A DNA stretch of 64,000 bases, taken from Brasenia schreberi. Lineage: Eukaryota; Streptophyta; Magnoliopsida; Nymphaeales; Cabombaceae. Position 1 is the first letter of the stretch. Every line of letters begins with the position of its first letter. Position numbers and translations under genes: made by a program. Positions 13,111 through 26,200 of the stretch are shown in pieces. Location: the NCBI GenBank assembly GCA_036023115.1, contig JAYKKT010000086.1, forward strand, positions 16,073,501 through 16,137,500, written 5' to 3'. The notes beneath the pieces were generated by a model. That model had not been told where the DNA came from. It saw nothing but the letters and a program-made list of their open reading frames with translations, and did not search any database.

Positions 13111-15150
13111 AAGACTCAAACAATGAGGTTTCCATTCCATGCCACAGAGCACCATATTTGAGGTTGAAGCTTATATAGAAAACTGGAATCCCTCAATGTA
13201 TCTTTGTTAAACTCCTAGGAAAGTTTGGACCTTCCCTAAGTCTACTTTCACTGTCATTAATTCTTTCTTGTTGTATGTAAATTTTTGGTCGGGAGAACTT
13301 CGACCTAAAATACGATTTTCTTAAAAGGAAATAGATGAGAGAGAGTTAAGAGATGAAACTCGAAAAAGGAGAATATCTCTTAATGCTCTCCTTTTTGTTC
13401 TTAAATAGATGAGAGAGAGTTAAAAGAATTCAATTGCATCCAACCCAAATGGGTCTTTGAGTTGTGGACCTCAAATGGATTTGAATTTAGACTTTAAGTC
13501 GTGGGATTGAATTGGGTCCAATTTAAAAGGGGTTTGGATACAATATGTATCATAAGGATTACTTGATCCCTTTTGAAATTTCCTGAGCTTATATTAGATA
13601 GCAATCTAAAAGGGAAGGGAGAATAGAACTTTGTTTTACTTTTTACTCTATTTTTTGTAGAACCTTTGACTCATCTTTTCTCTTTTTTGGGAGGGGGATC
13701 ATTGGCCCTTTTTACAGTTTTTTGGCTTTTCCAAATAAAACTTTTCAGCACATAATGAAAATATATATCAATGAAGCATAAATATGAAAAGAATACTTAA
13801 AAATATATTACATCAAGTATAAACATCACAACGTCCAACAAAGAGGTAAGAAAACACTAATAGATCTATAAGCTAGCATATCCCAAGGATAAGTTATTTT
13901 AGTATTTTAAAAACCAAGATAGTATTACTAAAATATAGATATTGATGATTTTCTAGACTTTCTCAAGATATGAAAATCAAGTAAATGATTTGTCAAAAGG
14001 GATTTAACTCGAAGTAGTTCAAAACAAAACAAAATCCACATTTTCAAAATCAAATCCTAAAATGGCATAAGTAGGTAAAGTAGTATTGCCATGCTAGAAT
14101 ATCAAAGTGAATCTAAGAAGGATATTCCCAACTATGAAAGCAACTCGAAGAAAATCAAATCACGGGTGTGTATTGCCAAAAGCATCACAAAAATCCCTAC
14201 TTTCATATCATTTTTAAGAAATAGCATCTTATACCCATACAAAATAAGTTCTAAAATACAAGTCAAGATCCAATAACATCATAGACAATATCTCTTTAAA
14301 TACTTGATGTTTATTGGGTCTGATAAATCTCAACATCAAGGAGCAAGTAATGTAATCAAGTGATTAATCACCTACTAAGAATTTTATTGCATGTAGACAT
14401 GGACGGGGGTAGATTTACTAAATGAACCTAAATACTAATGACTAGATGAATGTAAAGACTGATGTTTGAATATGTGTCAAAGTGTATGTATCATTGTCGA
14501 GATGGAAAGATAGGAGACTTCATATAGACATCAACAATGTGCATCTGCAAAAAAAAAAAAAAGGATTACAAGATAAGATAAATCATAAATTAGATAAATT
14601 GAATGCTTAAATAACATAAATCACAAATTGTGATTACTATTAGAAAATATCGTACCTCATAATGATATTGCATGTATCATACATCCCTTACAGTTGACTC
14701 CTAATTGTTTGACGGTCATGTTAGAAATGTTATTGACTCTCTTATAGAGAGAAGTACCAATGCAATGCCCCATTGAGTAGTGATTACCAAACAAATATAT
14801 GGCATGAACATCTAATAATCAATGAGACAAGGTATATCCTTCATGTATGCAATATGATAAATAGCAACATCAACACTATCATCCTCAATGAAAACTTATA
14901 TATATATATATATATATATCAAACCTACGTGTCACTTCCTTCAAGAACTCTTTACGAGTTTCATGCCACTACTCCTCCCCTATTCCTAAAGTACCTCAAT
15001 TACTTGATACCCACAATTTTCATCCCTAATAACATTATTCCAAGCATTTACAAAGATGCACATAAAATATAGTATCACTATCTCATATGATGGTTCAAAG
15101 TTTATCTATTTTTCTTCTTAAAAAGAGACCCAATACAAGAACCAGGAATG
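13110..15150. other. intergenic, no gene recognised
   Basis: AT-rich DNA with scattered purine runs and a duplicated 'atagatgagagagagttaa' (19 bases) near 13331 and 13405. No recognisable protein domain on either strand. It could contain old LTR fragments. Confidence 0.4.
14897..14919. repeat. (TA)n microsatellite
   Basis: Uninterrupted TA dinucleotides, 23 bases long. Confidence 0.95.
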
Positions 15151-17220
15151 CCAATATTTGAAAAAATATCACAACTCCTTGATGAGGAATGACCCATCCC
15201 TCGAGAGGCCTCACACTCTCGACCACGTCTATGCCCATGCCTTCTTCTTAGAAAGGTATTCTTGTTTGCATGCTCTTAAGTTGACAAATTTCTCTTCGTC
15301 ATTCGTTACATGGTCTTCCTTTACAACAATGAATGGGTGGCTCTTGAGGAATCAACTACTCCTTCAATATCATAACAAATTTGTCCTGATGTAGATGGTA
15401 TATTAATTTCTTCCAAACGATCTTCATCATATATGTTTATGCATCCTCTTTTGTGTAATTGGTAGTGTATGGTATGTCCACCTTCGTATCTAGCTTCCTC
15501 CAAAATAGATCAAATGCTAACAGTTACGTCAATTCACTACATTTAATAAAATAGATAATCTCATAAGCAAACGGCAACCCATGCAAATGACACAATCTAT
15601 ACTAACATTTGGTTAGATCTTAACCTACTAACTCAACACTATTGTACTTCCTTGTAATCAAATCAAGAGCATGTCAAGATACTCTTACCTGTAAATTTAC
15701 ATCATCTTTTTTAACATTAATGTAATGTCTAGGAATAGTTCAAGATTCCTCAAATGACTTCTTTTGTAATTTGCAACTCATTTAATGAAATAATTTATTT
15801 CCAAATTGTATTGAATCTCCTAATTGAGCTACCGAGGAACCCTTTCAACGTTGTGTATACTCTTTACCCTACTCATCATTTGAAAAATAATTACTATAAT
15901 TTCAAAAACTATAAGTGATATACATACACAATAACAATCAAATTTACATATCTATTAGTTGTATGAGTACCATAATGAGTCATCTTATCTATCTATGTTG
16001 AGACAATTCTCTCTTTATACGAATCCAACCATTACCTCTAGTGCCTCCTTAATAGGACAAGAAATTTTTTTCACTTCAATTTCATTACCTCCGATGCCTC
16101 TTTATAGATGCTCTTATGTGATAGTGAAGGACCTTCCTCCAACTAGCACCAAATGAACCCGTTATATCTTTGTTCCCTGTTAATTTCACAATGAATGCTT
16201 CAATAATTTCACAATGTGCCTTCTACGTAAGAAGTATACAACATCAAGAAATATAAATTGAATGACATTCACCAACACCAAATCACAATCACTATATATT
16301 ACACATGGAAATTTGTTTGGAGTGCATAAGTCTCTAACACACCTCAATACCCAAACATAATTATCTTCCTTCTATGCACTTTTAAAAGTAAAGGCCATAA
16401 AAAAATTCTTACATATTTGTCTTATGTATATGATATCAAACTCTAATACCCATGAAAATATATGTAATAGTTACACTAAACGATGATGTGCAAAGACAAT
16501 ATTGTTGATAATATCCATAGCAAGTATCTTACGATGTCATGTGTGATATCGATGAGCATCTAGGTTATGTAAAAACCAATAACGAACACTTCGAGAATCC
16601 TTATTTCTTTTTAATTTTTATCCTTGTATTGTAAATATATCTTACCCTACAAACATTTGGCTCATCAACCCGTTTCAAATGCATCAAAATATCTTTGAAT
16701 TTGCAAAAACTTTTTATGAGTTTTTTTGCCACACTATACTAAGATTCACTTAATTTACCAGCAAAAGCAAAAGCATAACCTTCAAGATATAAGCTTAGAG
16801 GGTGATTATGTGCATCCTTCACTATATTCAATGTTTAATAACTATCGACTACACCATGCACTCTCTCATGTAAGTAAAAATGAGCATATGCCTTCTTTGT
16901 ACCCTTGCACTTAATATTTTCAACATCAATATTTTTAATACACCTTACTTGTTATGTCTTTATTCTTCAAATGAAGAAGAAGAATATTATACTTTCTTCT
17001 AACATTTTAAACTCATTACGACCGCAAAACACTTAATCTATTACAAATGCAAATGAATAATCAACTTCATCCCCCGTAGTTAACAAACGTATCTTCTGCT
17101 TCATGAGCCAACCAATCAAAGAATATACCATTTGTCGCACTACAATCAAACTACTTTCCTTATCCATGGTATAACAAATATTTTCATGATGTCTTTTCAA
17201 AATATATTCCATCATAAGTG
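15150..17220 (-). pseudogene. MULE transposase relic, copy 2
   Basis: Second decayed Mutator-like transposase on the minus strand, related to 8656-10200. The clearest piece is at about 16270-16390, where one frame reads 'KEDNYVWVLRCVRDL' and continues into 'VIYSDCDLVLVNVI'. This matches the family block E(D)NY.WAL..L..L followed by VIVTDRELALMNAI, with the catalytic-region aspartate kept. The stretch at 15720-15870 ('caagattcctcaaatga' and onward) aligns with 9090-9230 of copy 1. The segment at 16960-17080 aligns with 10430-10560, so the two copies share about 2 kb. Stops are frequent; it is dead. Confidence 0.65.
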
Positions 17221-17359
17221 CTTTTACTCGAGTTTGTCATTATGCAATAAAGAGATATAAAATATAAAGCATATGGAGAGAAGAGAAAAAATGTTGAAAG
17301 GGTAATTTTGGTATTTTTTAAAAATAAGAATGTGTAGATAGTAAAATGGATGTGCATAT

Positions 17360-17600
17360 AGTAATACCCTAAAAACATTGTGCTTTTCTCTCTTACTAAT
17401 ATACAAGAAGCGTGTGACAATGCTTGTGGCAGTATTTTGGTACAACACAATATTACAGACACGAAGCTCAGGACACTAATTTAAGAAAATGAAGTCCCCA
17501 GCCATACATAATACATGTGACCCCAGTTCATCCATCTTGTTGAATGGGAAATATAATCTGGGAACTGGATCAGCTGAATATTAGCTTTACCATCCCATAT
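17360..17600 (+). repeat. dispersed repeat shared with 11870-12075
   Basis: Same ordered blocks as 11870-12075. It ends about 160 bases from the stop codon of the TBC gene, so the repeat reaches the region where that gene's 3' UTR should be. Confidence 0.6.
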
Positions 17601-17757
17601 TAACGAATCCTGAAGTTAAACCAATATAAATGATTCTGCCAGCATGTATATGCTTTTTCTTTTCCTCGCTACGTTCAAGAGCTTCTCAATGTCAAAAAAT
17701 CGCAATCCAGCAGCAGCGGAAAAGGTAAAGCTAATCCCTGTATTCATAGCTACAACA

Positions 17758-17796
17758 TCATAGTATCCCCGCTTGGACCGGTTGATTCTTCTTGGC
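17758..17796 (-). CDS. TBC gene, terminal coding exon
   Basis: Thirteen codons from 'AKKNQPVQ' to TGA at 17758-17760, preceded by 'ttatttcatttcag'. Joins in frame to 17883-17966. The 3' UTR should lie below 17758, but I see no clear polyadenylation signal and a dispersed repeat begins within about 160 bases. Confidence 0.75.
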   Translation of the reverse strand, partial: AKKNQPVQAGIL

Positions 17797-20177
17797 CTGA
17801 AATGAAATAAAATAATGCTTGATCTCCACAGCTTGTAAAATATAAGTTACTGTAAATATAGTTAATTGCAGCAGGCACTGACCTTCCGCAGGTAGGACTT
17901 GTGAAGCTTCACGGCGGAGCTGCATGCCTTTCTTGCATCCAAGTTGCCGGTAAGATCATTCAAAATCTGGTCAGAAGAACATGTGAGAGAGACACACATA
18001 CACACATAGAAGACAAATCCGTGCATTGAAAATCATCGACATGTTCAGCAGCGTACAGCAGATGACACATCACTGATAAGATGCTAGGACAGTACCTTCA
18101 GAACGTCGTCCAGCCCGTGTGCTTCCTGCAAAAGCTTTGCACTGTTCCCCTTCAGAATACTCGCGACAAGAAAGACAGATATAGGAGTAGGCTCAAGACT
18201 CTTGGAACCATTCTTCATATTCTCCCTTTCAAACTTTCCAAACTGTTTCCTTGAACTCAATTTTCCTCTTGATCCCTCGTTTTTCTCATTCGCTAACTCA
18301 GGCTCTTCATACATGGAGAATAAATTAGGACTGTACTCCAATGCCCACATCATCTGCACAATAAGTGCCAGTAGGTAAGTCATAGGAGGTGGCCACGGGA
18401 GAAATTAACTGGTTATAGAATACATCGAAAGTACAACTTGAGCATGGTGGATATACATTTATGCAGAAACTCAGGCAGAGGCTTTGAATGTACATGCTGG
18501 AATGCTGGAATGAAGAATGTGTACGCTCCTAAACATGCAAGCAGTATCATCCCAATCCGTATGAGATTCAAACACACAAGCACGCAGCTAATCATACAAA
18601 TACACACACAAGCAAATGAGATTCATGTCACACGCAAACAAAATGTATGCCAATGTAACCATGAATGACGCTACAATGTGATTCTATACTACCTATGTAC
18701 CAGACTGATACGGTTCGGGTACCTCTAGTGTAATTATCCCTTTCACCCACTTGTCACAGAATCCGCATTGTATCAGATGGAAAAATATTTTGTTTTTGCT
18801 TCTTTTGTGAACTTTTGGACTTTTGTTCTTTCAAGTTGATTTTTTGCAATTAAATAAAGAAATTAAATTATTGTATCATGTCACTTGATACAGTATGGTA
18901 TGTGAGTACCTGTGTTCTATATAATACAGGGTCAGATACGATATTTACAACATTGCTCTTTAGGGTTCAAGACACAACACATGCAACAAATTGTAGTATC
19001 CCCATGCAAGTCACTATAGGGGCCTGCAGATGAGCTAGTACGTTGACAGATCTAGAGACGTCTTGAACTGTAACCATGGAAGTCACTATAGGGGCCTGCA
19101 GATGAGCATGCACATACACACAGACACGTGCAGACAGCATAATAGTAGTATCCCCATGCATATACATATAGGCATCCGGTACAATGATCCTAGACGCATA
19201 CAAATGAGGAAAGCACAGAGAAACAAAATTGGATCAGTTACAAGAGTTTTTCTTCCAAGTTCTATGAAACAATTGTATACCTCCCAAAGAAACAATGAGT
19301 CCCCAAATGAAAACTCCCTACGGAATAGTACCATCAGCATGCGGAACGCAAATAGGTAGTCTCCACCACCGAGTGTTTCTGCAGTCAACAAATTGTGGTC
19401 TATTATTTAATGCGCTATTGCAACCATCAATCCATTTACCAAGTTAAAGATATCTTTTGCATTAACATCGTATAGAATCACATCTAAAACAAACTTGGTG
19501 AAAACGTGTGACATACTGCTTGAGTTATTATGTACACCCTTGTAAAAATCCTCAGACTATAATTATCGCAGTTTAGCGTGCCTTTCATTCGATTTGTTTT
19601 GAATGTCTATTATTCAGAGCCAAACTAATGAGCTAGTCAATTCAGCCTTACAAATAAGCATCTCACATATGCTTAAACATACCTATCAAGTCGTGCACAA
19701 AGCTGTCATTCTCAGGATTCAGACAACACGGTCAACATCAAGTATATATTTTTCCTCGGGAGACACAAGATAAATGTATAACCTCATAAAAACTGAGGGA
19801 TTTTCCACTAGTAGCATGCATCTTTAGTAATTCCAGGAGGATCAGAAACATTAGCATGCACTAAACATAACGTGCCACTATTCAAAACATTTAACTATTT
19901 GATCCAAAGGTAACAGATTGACATGATGGTATGACTATTAGATTTGAATACATGAAGACAAGTGCAAAGAACGGAGGAAAGCCCCCAAGAATGAAGAAAA
20001 GGACTTAATGTACCTATATGTTGATGAAGCTTTGGGACAACAACTTGAGTTATTGATGCCAGCCTATGAAGCTGCTGCTCCACACCCACTGAGCTCTCTG
20101 TGCATCTAAAATTTCTCCTCTTTAATTTCACATGCAGAAAATGAGAAGCATAAGTAATAATACAGGAACAAACTCTT

Positions 20178-20256
<79 letters not shown>

Positions 20257-23200
20257 GCATACAAAAAGCAAACATTGCACTGCAAAATTTATTGGCTGAC
20301 AGATGTGGTGACTAATACCATATAGAGTATAGACATACGTAAGTCATATGATGACGGGATCACTTTCAACAGGTCCTACAATGATGAAACATAACCCATT
20401 GCAAATGCATTTTCATTATCTTTTTAGGTCCTCCATTGATGAGGGGATGCCTTTCAATTACTATAAAAACCCTCCCATGCCTAAGTTTTATCATCAAAAG
20501 AAGAAGAATGACTTCTGGCGTTCCCCACCTTAAAATAATAAAAATTTTAGTAACATAATTCTGATTGCTCATTTATGTCCAAAGTTCAAATTATTTTGCA
20601 ATTCCATAAGGAATGATTGTAGATTCTCCAAGCAACCATGGAGAACGCCGAACTTATAAATTAAATGCACGATGTCTGTCATTTGTATAATTTTGTGACT
20701 GAATTGAAACGAACTCTGCTCATGCAAGGGATTACCCTTGCATGATCAGTCCCAAGCTCAGATAAAGGAAGAGGGTTGTGTTAGGCTTCCAACAACCAGC
20801 GTAAAACATGTCGGATTTATCTATCATGGATTCTAGACATTATGAGTTTTGCGTTGAGACATCCACTTTTAACAACGAACTGCAGAGCCCAAATGTAGTG
20901 AAAAGTAAGCAAGGATCTCTATATATTCGCTCGAATATATTGAATCAATTGCAAAGAGGGTTTCTGTTAAAGACTAGATAGAATTTATATTTTTATCTTT
21001 AATTGTGTATTGGATAGATCACTTATCCAATAGGAGTCGGTTGTCCCCTTAATTACTTATCAAGGATATCTCGTTCTTAAGTTATAAACCTGTAAATTAA
21101 TACCCTAACTGTAATGCTGAAAGTTAAGAATAGAAAATAAGAGAGAGAGGATGGTTGAGGCGCCACCCCTCATTTGGAACTCGAGTTTCACTTCCTTTGG
21201 TATTTTCTGATTTTCTATCATTTGGGTTGTTAGTCAACATGATATCAAAGCCTAATCTATGAGATTAGAGCGATTTTTGGTGGTGTTGCAGTTTTTTTAA
21301 AGGTAAAAAGGTGTTTAGGGCAGCGTGGATCAGTTGTAGATTGAAGATAATCCAATCCGGTCAGTGTTACTTCAAGATATATTCATTACGAAAAAGAATT
21401 TCAGCAAAAGAAAGTAAAGAAATACATTAATCCTAGAGAAAGGCAATGTTTGTCATGTAACACAAAAGGAAAATGGTAGACAGTGGATAAAACATTATGT
21501 TAGACAAGGGAGAAAGATTTAAGATCACGAATTTAAAGTTAGATGGCAAAAAATAACTTCAATGGGCTAGATTTATCAAACTAGCTATAATGGAGAGAGG
21601 CCGATGGGATTATTTCACTGGAGACATTCCTACTCCCCATGTATCGGATCCTTCATACCCTAAATCATGTAGGAAAAACGTCCTCGTCAATGCGTGACTC
21701 ATCCAATCCATGACACCATTTATCGAGAGTACAATTATGTTTCTAGAGTCGGCCATATATATTTGGTTGGTTGTCAAGAATATAGCCAAGAAATATGAAA
21801 TTATCGAAAAGATTCGAAAATACAGACAAGGAGGAAGGTTAATGAGTGAGTACTACGTTGAACATTGTGGTTTATGGGAAGAAGTTCAATTTTACTATAA
21901 ACCAAATGTCAAAGTTGTATGAAAGAACAAAATAATGAGTTTAAAGAACGAAAAGTGTTTGCTCTTTTATAGGGTATCTCCTTAAGTACGAGGTTGTCAA
22001 AAATAATATCCTGAGCAGAGAGTTTCTAAAATTAACAAACTTTATTGATGTAAATATAAAAGAAAAACTTACAGATGGTGGCCGATTGGAGGCATTCCTC
22101 CAATCTGCCCTAAAGAGAGAACACACTGTTGAAGAATATGAGTTTAGAGTCGTTTGTAGTACATATAATGTCTTAGAACAGTAAAATTGATGTTTAGAGT
22201 ATTATTGTAATTGTCCGAAGTCGTAAGGGCATTTTGGTAATTTTATGTACTAGGGGGTATTTCGGTCATTTTACGTTTTACAGCTCCTTATATAAGGGCT
22301 GATAGACTGTATTAGGGTTTAAGTCATTGTGAGTAAGATAGAGAGAGAAAGAGGGGGGTTCCGATCTCCATTATTACTCTTCTTTTTTATTAATATTTTC
22401 TATTGTTTATTATCAGCTGCGTTTCTCAGCAATTACAACATGATATCAGAGCCTATAAGGCTGTTAGATCGAGTTTTTAAAGAAAAAAAAAATCATGTTG
22501 AGAGGGCGGCCAAGTTCTCTTTATGGTGGTTGCGATCGACGAATATGCAGTTGGGTAGCTCAAGAAAGTTTTGCACATCAGAGACAATATGCGGAAAGAC
22601 TATTTGCCTGCCAAGTCTGTAGGCATGCACGCCATGCTGCTGGACAGGTTCAAGACACCTGTTGCCAAAATCTGGAGGAACTCAGGTGCTCATGTTGTTC
22701 CTAATCTTGTGGTTGTTCAGGCATTTCTTACTGAAGAAGAGGTTTTGCATGAGCCTGCTAATGCAATATGATATGATTCATGTTCTTCATACTGCTTAGA
22801 GAGTTCATATTATAATGGTGAACCTGATTTTATTGGTAGAATAGTTGAATTTTTTAAAGGAATTGACAGCAAGAAATATTTTATGGCACTATGGTTTTAT
22901 AGAGCCCAAGATACAGTTATAAAGGAACATGCAAACCTCATTGATGATAGGCGTATTTTCTTATCTGAGATCAAAGATGAAAATTTAATGGACTGCATAG
23001 TCTCGAAAGTGAAGATTGTACAGGTTTCTCCAAATGTAAATTTGCAAGCCAAAGAGAGGAAAATTCCCACATGTGACTTTTATTATGACATGTTCTATTC
23101 GGTGCCATATTCAATATTTTCCACAACCTTGCCTGAGAATTTAGAGTCAAGTAAGTGGTTCATGTTCATCAATAACCACTGAAAGTGAAGGGAAGTAAGA

Positions 23201-26200
23201 TTCTGAGGGACAATCAAATAGTTCCAATGCCTATAGGTCTGAGCTAGCTTTGTTAGACTTGTATTCATGTTGTTGTGGTGCAATGTCTACTGGGCTTTGT
23301 CTCGAAGCTGGACTATTTGGTGTAAATCTTGTGACGAGGTGGTCTGTGAATATCAATGAATATGCTTGCCAAAGTCTCAACTAAATTATCCAGAGACATA
23401 TGGAAGCGATGGTGAACCTGAGGTGAACACGATAACTCATTTTCTGGAGACCCTACACATCCTGAAAATTGAAAAAGGAAGTTCTCAAGGAAGACAAAAA
23501 AAAAGAAAGGAAAGTGTTGGTTACCAGAAATTTTGGAAAGAAATATTTGATGTCAATCTTTTGAATATTAAATAATGGAGCTGGGAAAAATAAGATAGAT
23601 TACTTTCCTGATTTTATGGGACAGAAAACGAGAAAGGTAGTTATGTAATACCATCTTCCTGATTTAGTAGAGAAGATATAAAAAAGGAAAACTTATCTCC
23701 ACGTTTTTTTAGAAAAGGAAGAAAAGTGTAACTGCTGCCCATCTTCCTGATTTAGTGTAAATGATAAAATAAAAAAGGAAGACTTATCTCCACGTTTTTT
23801 AGAAAAAGAAGAAAAGTGTAACTGCTGCCCATCATCTTAATAAAGGAAGTATAGAAAAAGGAAAAGATAGAAAAATTGAGAAGGTGACAGAGAAGGCGTG
23901 CAGCTTTATCCATGATGCAACAACGGAAGGAACTTGTTTGCCAAACAACTATTGATCAATCACCTGGCCAAAGGAAGAAAGCACAAGAAGTTCATGTTGA
24001 AGTCTGAGATCAAGCTAAAGTGGAAACACACGGCCTGGAAAATGCTGCAATTGAAATTGACTCTGGTACACAAGAGTGCTCATGTATGAGCTCAATGCTA
24101 TCTAATAAAACCTCAGTTGAAGAGACTTGCTTACGTCAGCTTCAAGATGCGATCACACAGTTGAGTAATGCGACAAAACTGTGCATCAAAGACAGTTTAC
24201 ATCGTTAGCCAATTATTTACTCTTCCATCTTTTATATTGGGGTGTTGTCATCCGAGGCAACCAGTATAGAAGCATGTGAGTATCTGAAAATTATGGAAAA
24301 TGGTCGTTCCATAATAAAACCAAAGGATCTAGAGGATGCTGACATGCATCTAGTCATGAAAAATAATGCAGAATAGGCAGTATAAAGCGTCTGAGTAGGC
24401 AGACAATGAGTATGATTATGATGATGTTTCGGCCATTAAATCAAAGAAGAAACAGATGGCCATGAGAGATCATGTATCAATTAAACATCAAAATGTACTG
24501 AAGATGGTCTCAACTCAAGATGAAACAGAAGTTGCTGATCGAAAAGAAACTCAAGTATTGAAGAAGCATAAATATCAAAAAGAGATTGGAAGGATGAGAA
24601 GGGGAGAACAACGGCCTCTTATAGTTCTGACATAAATTTTTTGAAAAATGGAACCATAGAATTCATTTTTTTCTCCGTATCTTTCTTGTGGCTTCTATAT
24701 TAGCTATATGGTTACAATAGCTTTCCGCTCATTAGTTCTACCCTAATGAAATTTTAAATCTCTTACAATTGTAATGGATGACAACAGTAGTTCCATGGCA
24801 TCACAGTTTTCTCCTAGAGCATTCAGACGTCCTCAAATTTGCATTTCACCCACGTGAATTCTTAGGACAATGGCAGAATTTTGTTTTGTTGTTGGTGGAA
24901 TTAAATGCCCTGTTGGTGGAATTAAATGCCCTCAGATTACTCAGGAGCAAATAGTGAATGCATGCGGAGTGGAAGATGTTCATGATGGAACCAACTATTT
25001 CAGGATTGCCTGTGTTATTGTAGTTACAAAAGCCTGTGACACATTTGAGCCTTTTCTTCATCAGTTGGGTTTCAGACTGCTATACATTTTTGAAGAGACT
25101 GCTTCCCATCTCTGTATATCTACTGCAAAAAGGATAGAGAGCATTTAAGTGCTCACAACTTGTTTCTGAAGCGTGTTGAGTCTGCATCCAATACTTTTGC
25201 ATAATCTATTGAAAGAGCATGTCGCAGAAAATAAAGATGGATGATAAGGAAGGAACCAGGCTCTAGCTGGATTGAAGTCAATCAAGGGTTCATGTGCTCC
25301 TAGTTGAAGACTGCTCACACCCACGAACAACAGAAATCTATGGTAAATTAAAGAAGTTATCGACCTGGATGAAGGAACAAAAATATGTTCCAGACATGCA
25401 TGTGTTGCATGAGGCAAAAGAGGATATGTCTAAAAGTCTTTTTTTTTAAGGGTGATGACAATTGTCCAAGCAATTTCAACAGTGAAGAGGTGTTCCAATT
25501 AAAAGCAAATGATTGCAAGATTAAAACAACAGCGACTTCAATCTAGAGTTACTATAGTAAAGAGAAAAATATAAAGCAAGAAAGAAAAGGCAGCAGTGTA
25601 GGGCCCCAACGTTCAGTTGTGGACAGATTGGATGGAATGTCTCCAATCAGCTAATTCTTGAAAGTTTACAGAAAATAGGTAAATGCTAAAGGTTGCAGTC
25701 ATGAGGACTGCTGAAATGATTATATTTGCAGCCATTGAAAGTGCAGAAATTTACAGCTATGAAAGCTGTTGGAAAAGACAGTTGTGAAGGCAAAATTAAA
25801 TAGTTATTGCATCCATGAAACTGCTGAAAATGAAAAGCCAGGAAGGCTAAGTGTTGTAGCAAAGAAGATTGCTTGGAAAATGGACAGCTAAGGGGCTAAA
25901 AAAATTCAGAAAATGCATAAAATCAGTCTTTTTCACTACATATGCATGAAAATTAAATCATTGAAGAGGCCAGTGGAATTTGTTGATATAGAATGTGGCA
26001 GTATCACAAAGAATCATGAAAGTTAAGACCTTGAGTTGCTGAAGTAAACAGCCAAGAGGATTGGAAAAGCGGCTGCAGTCACCATGTGAAGAGGCGCAGA
26101 CCGACTAGTATGAGCAGATGTCTGTATTCTGCTATTTGAGTGGTAGAGAGAGGGCACCCAACCAACACACCGGCTGCAGCCACCATGTGAAGGGGCATAG

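Noticed and set aside
19895..20275. 126-codon minus-strand open frame with a long Arg-Glu repeat
   Set aside because: Produced by the (TC)36 microsatellite. The real coding part underneath is the TBC exon 20014-20119 in another phase.
22571..25430. Series of small host genes packed in 3 kb
   Set aside because: All are partial, frameshifted and bounded by the LTRs of X. They are cargo, not an operon or gene cluster.
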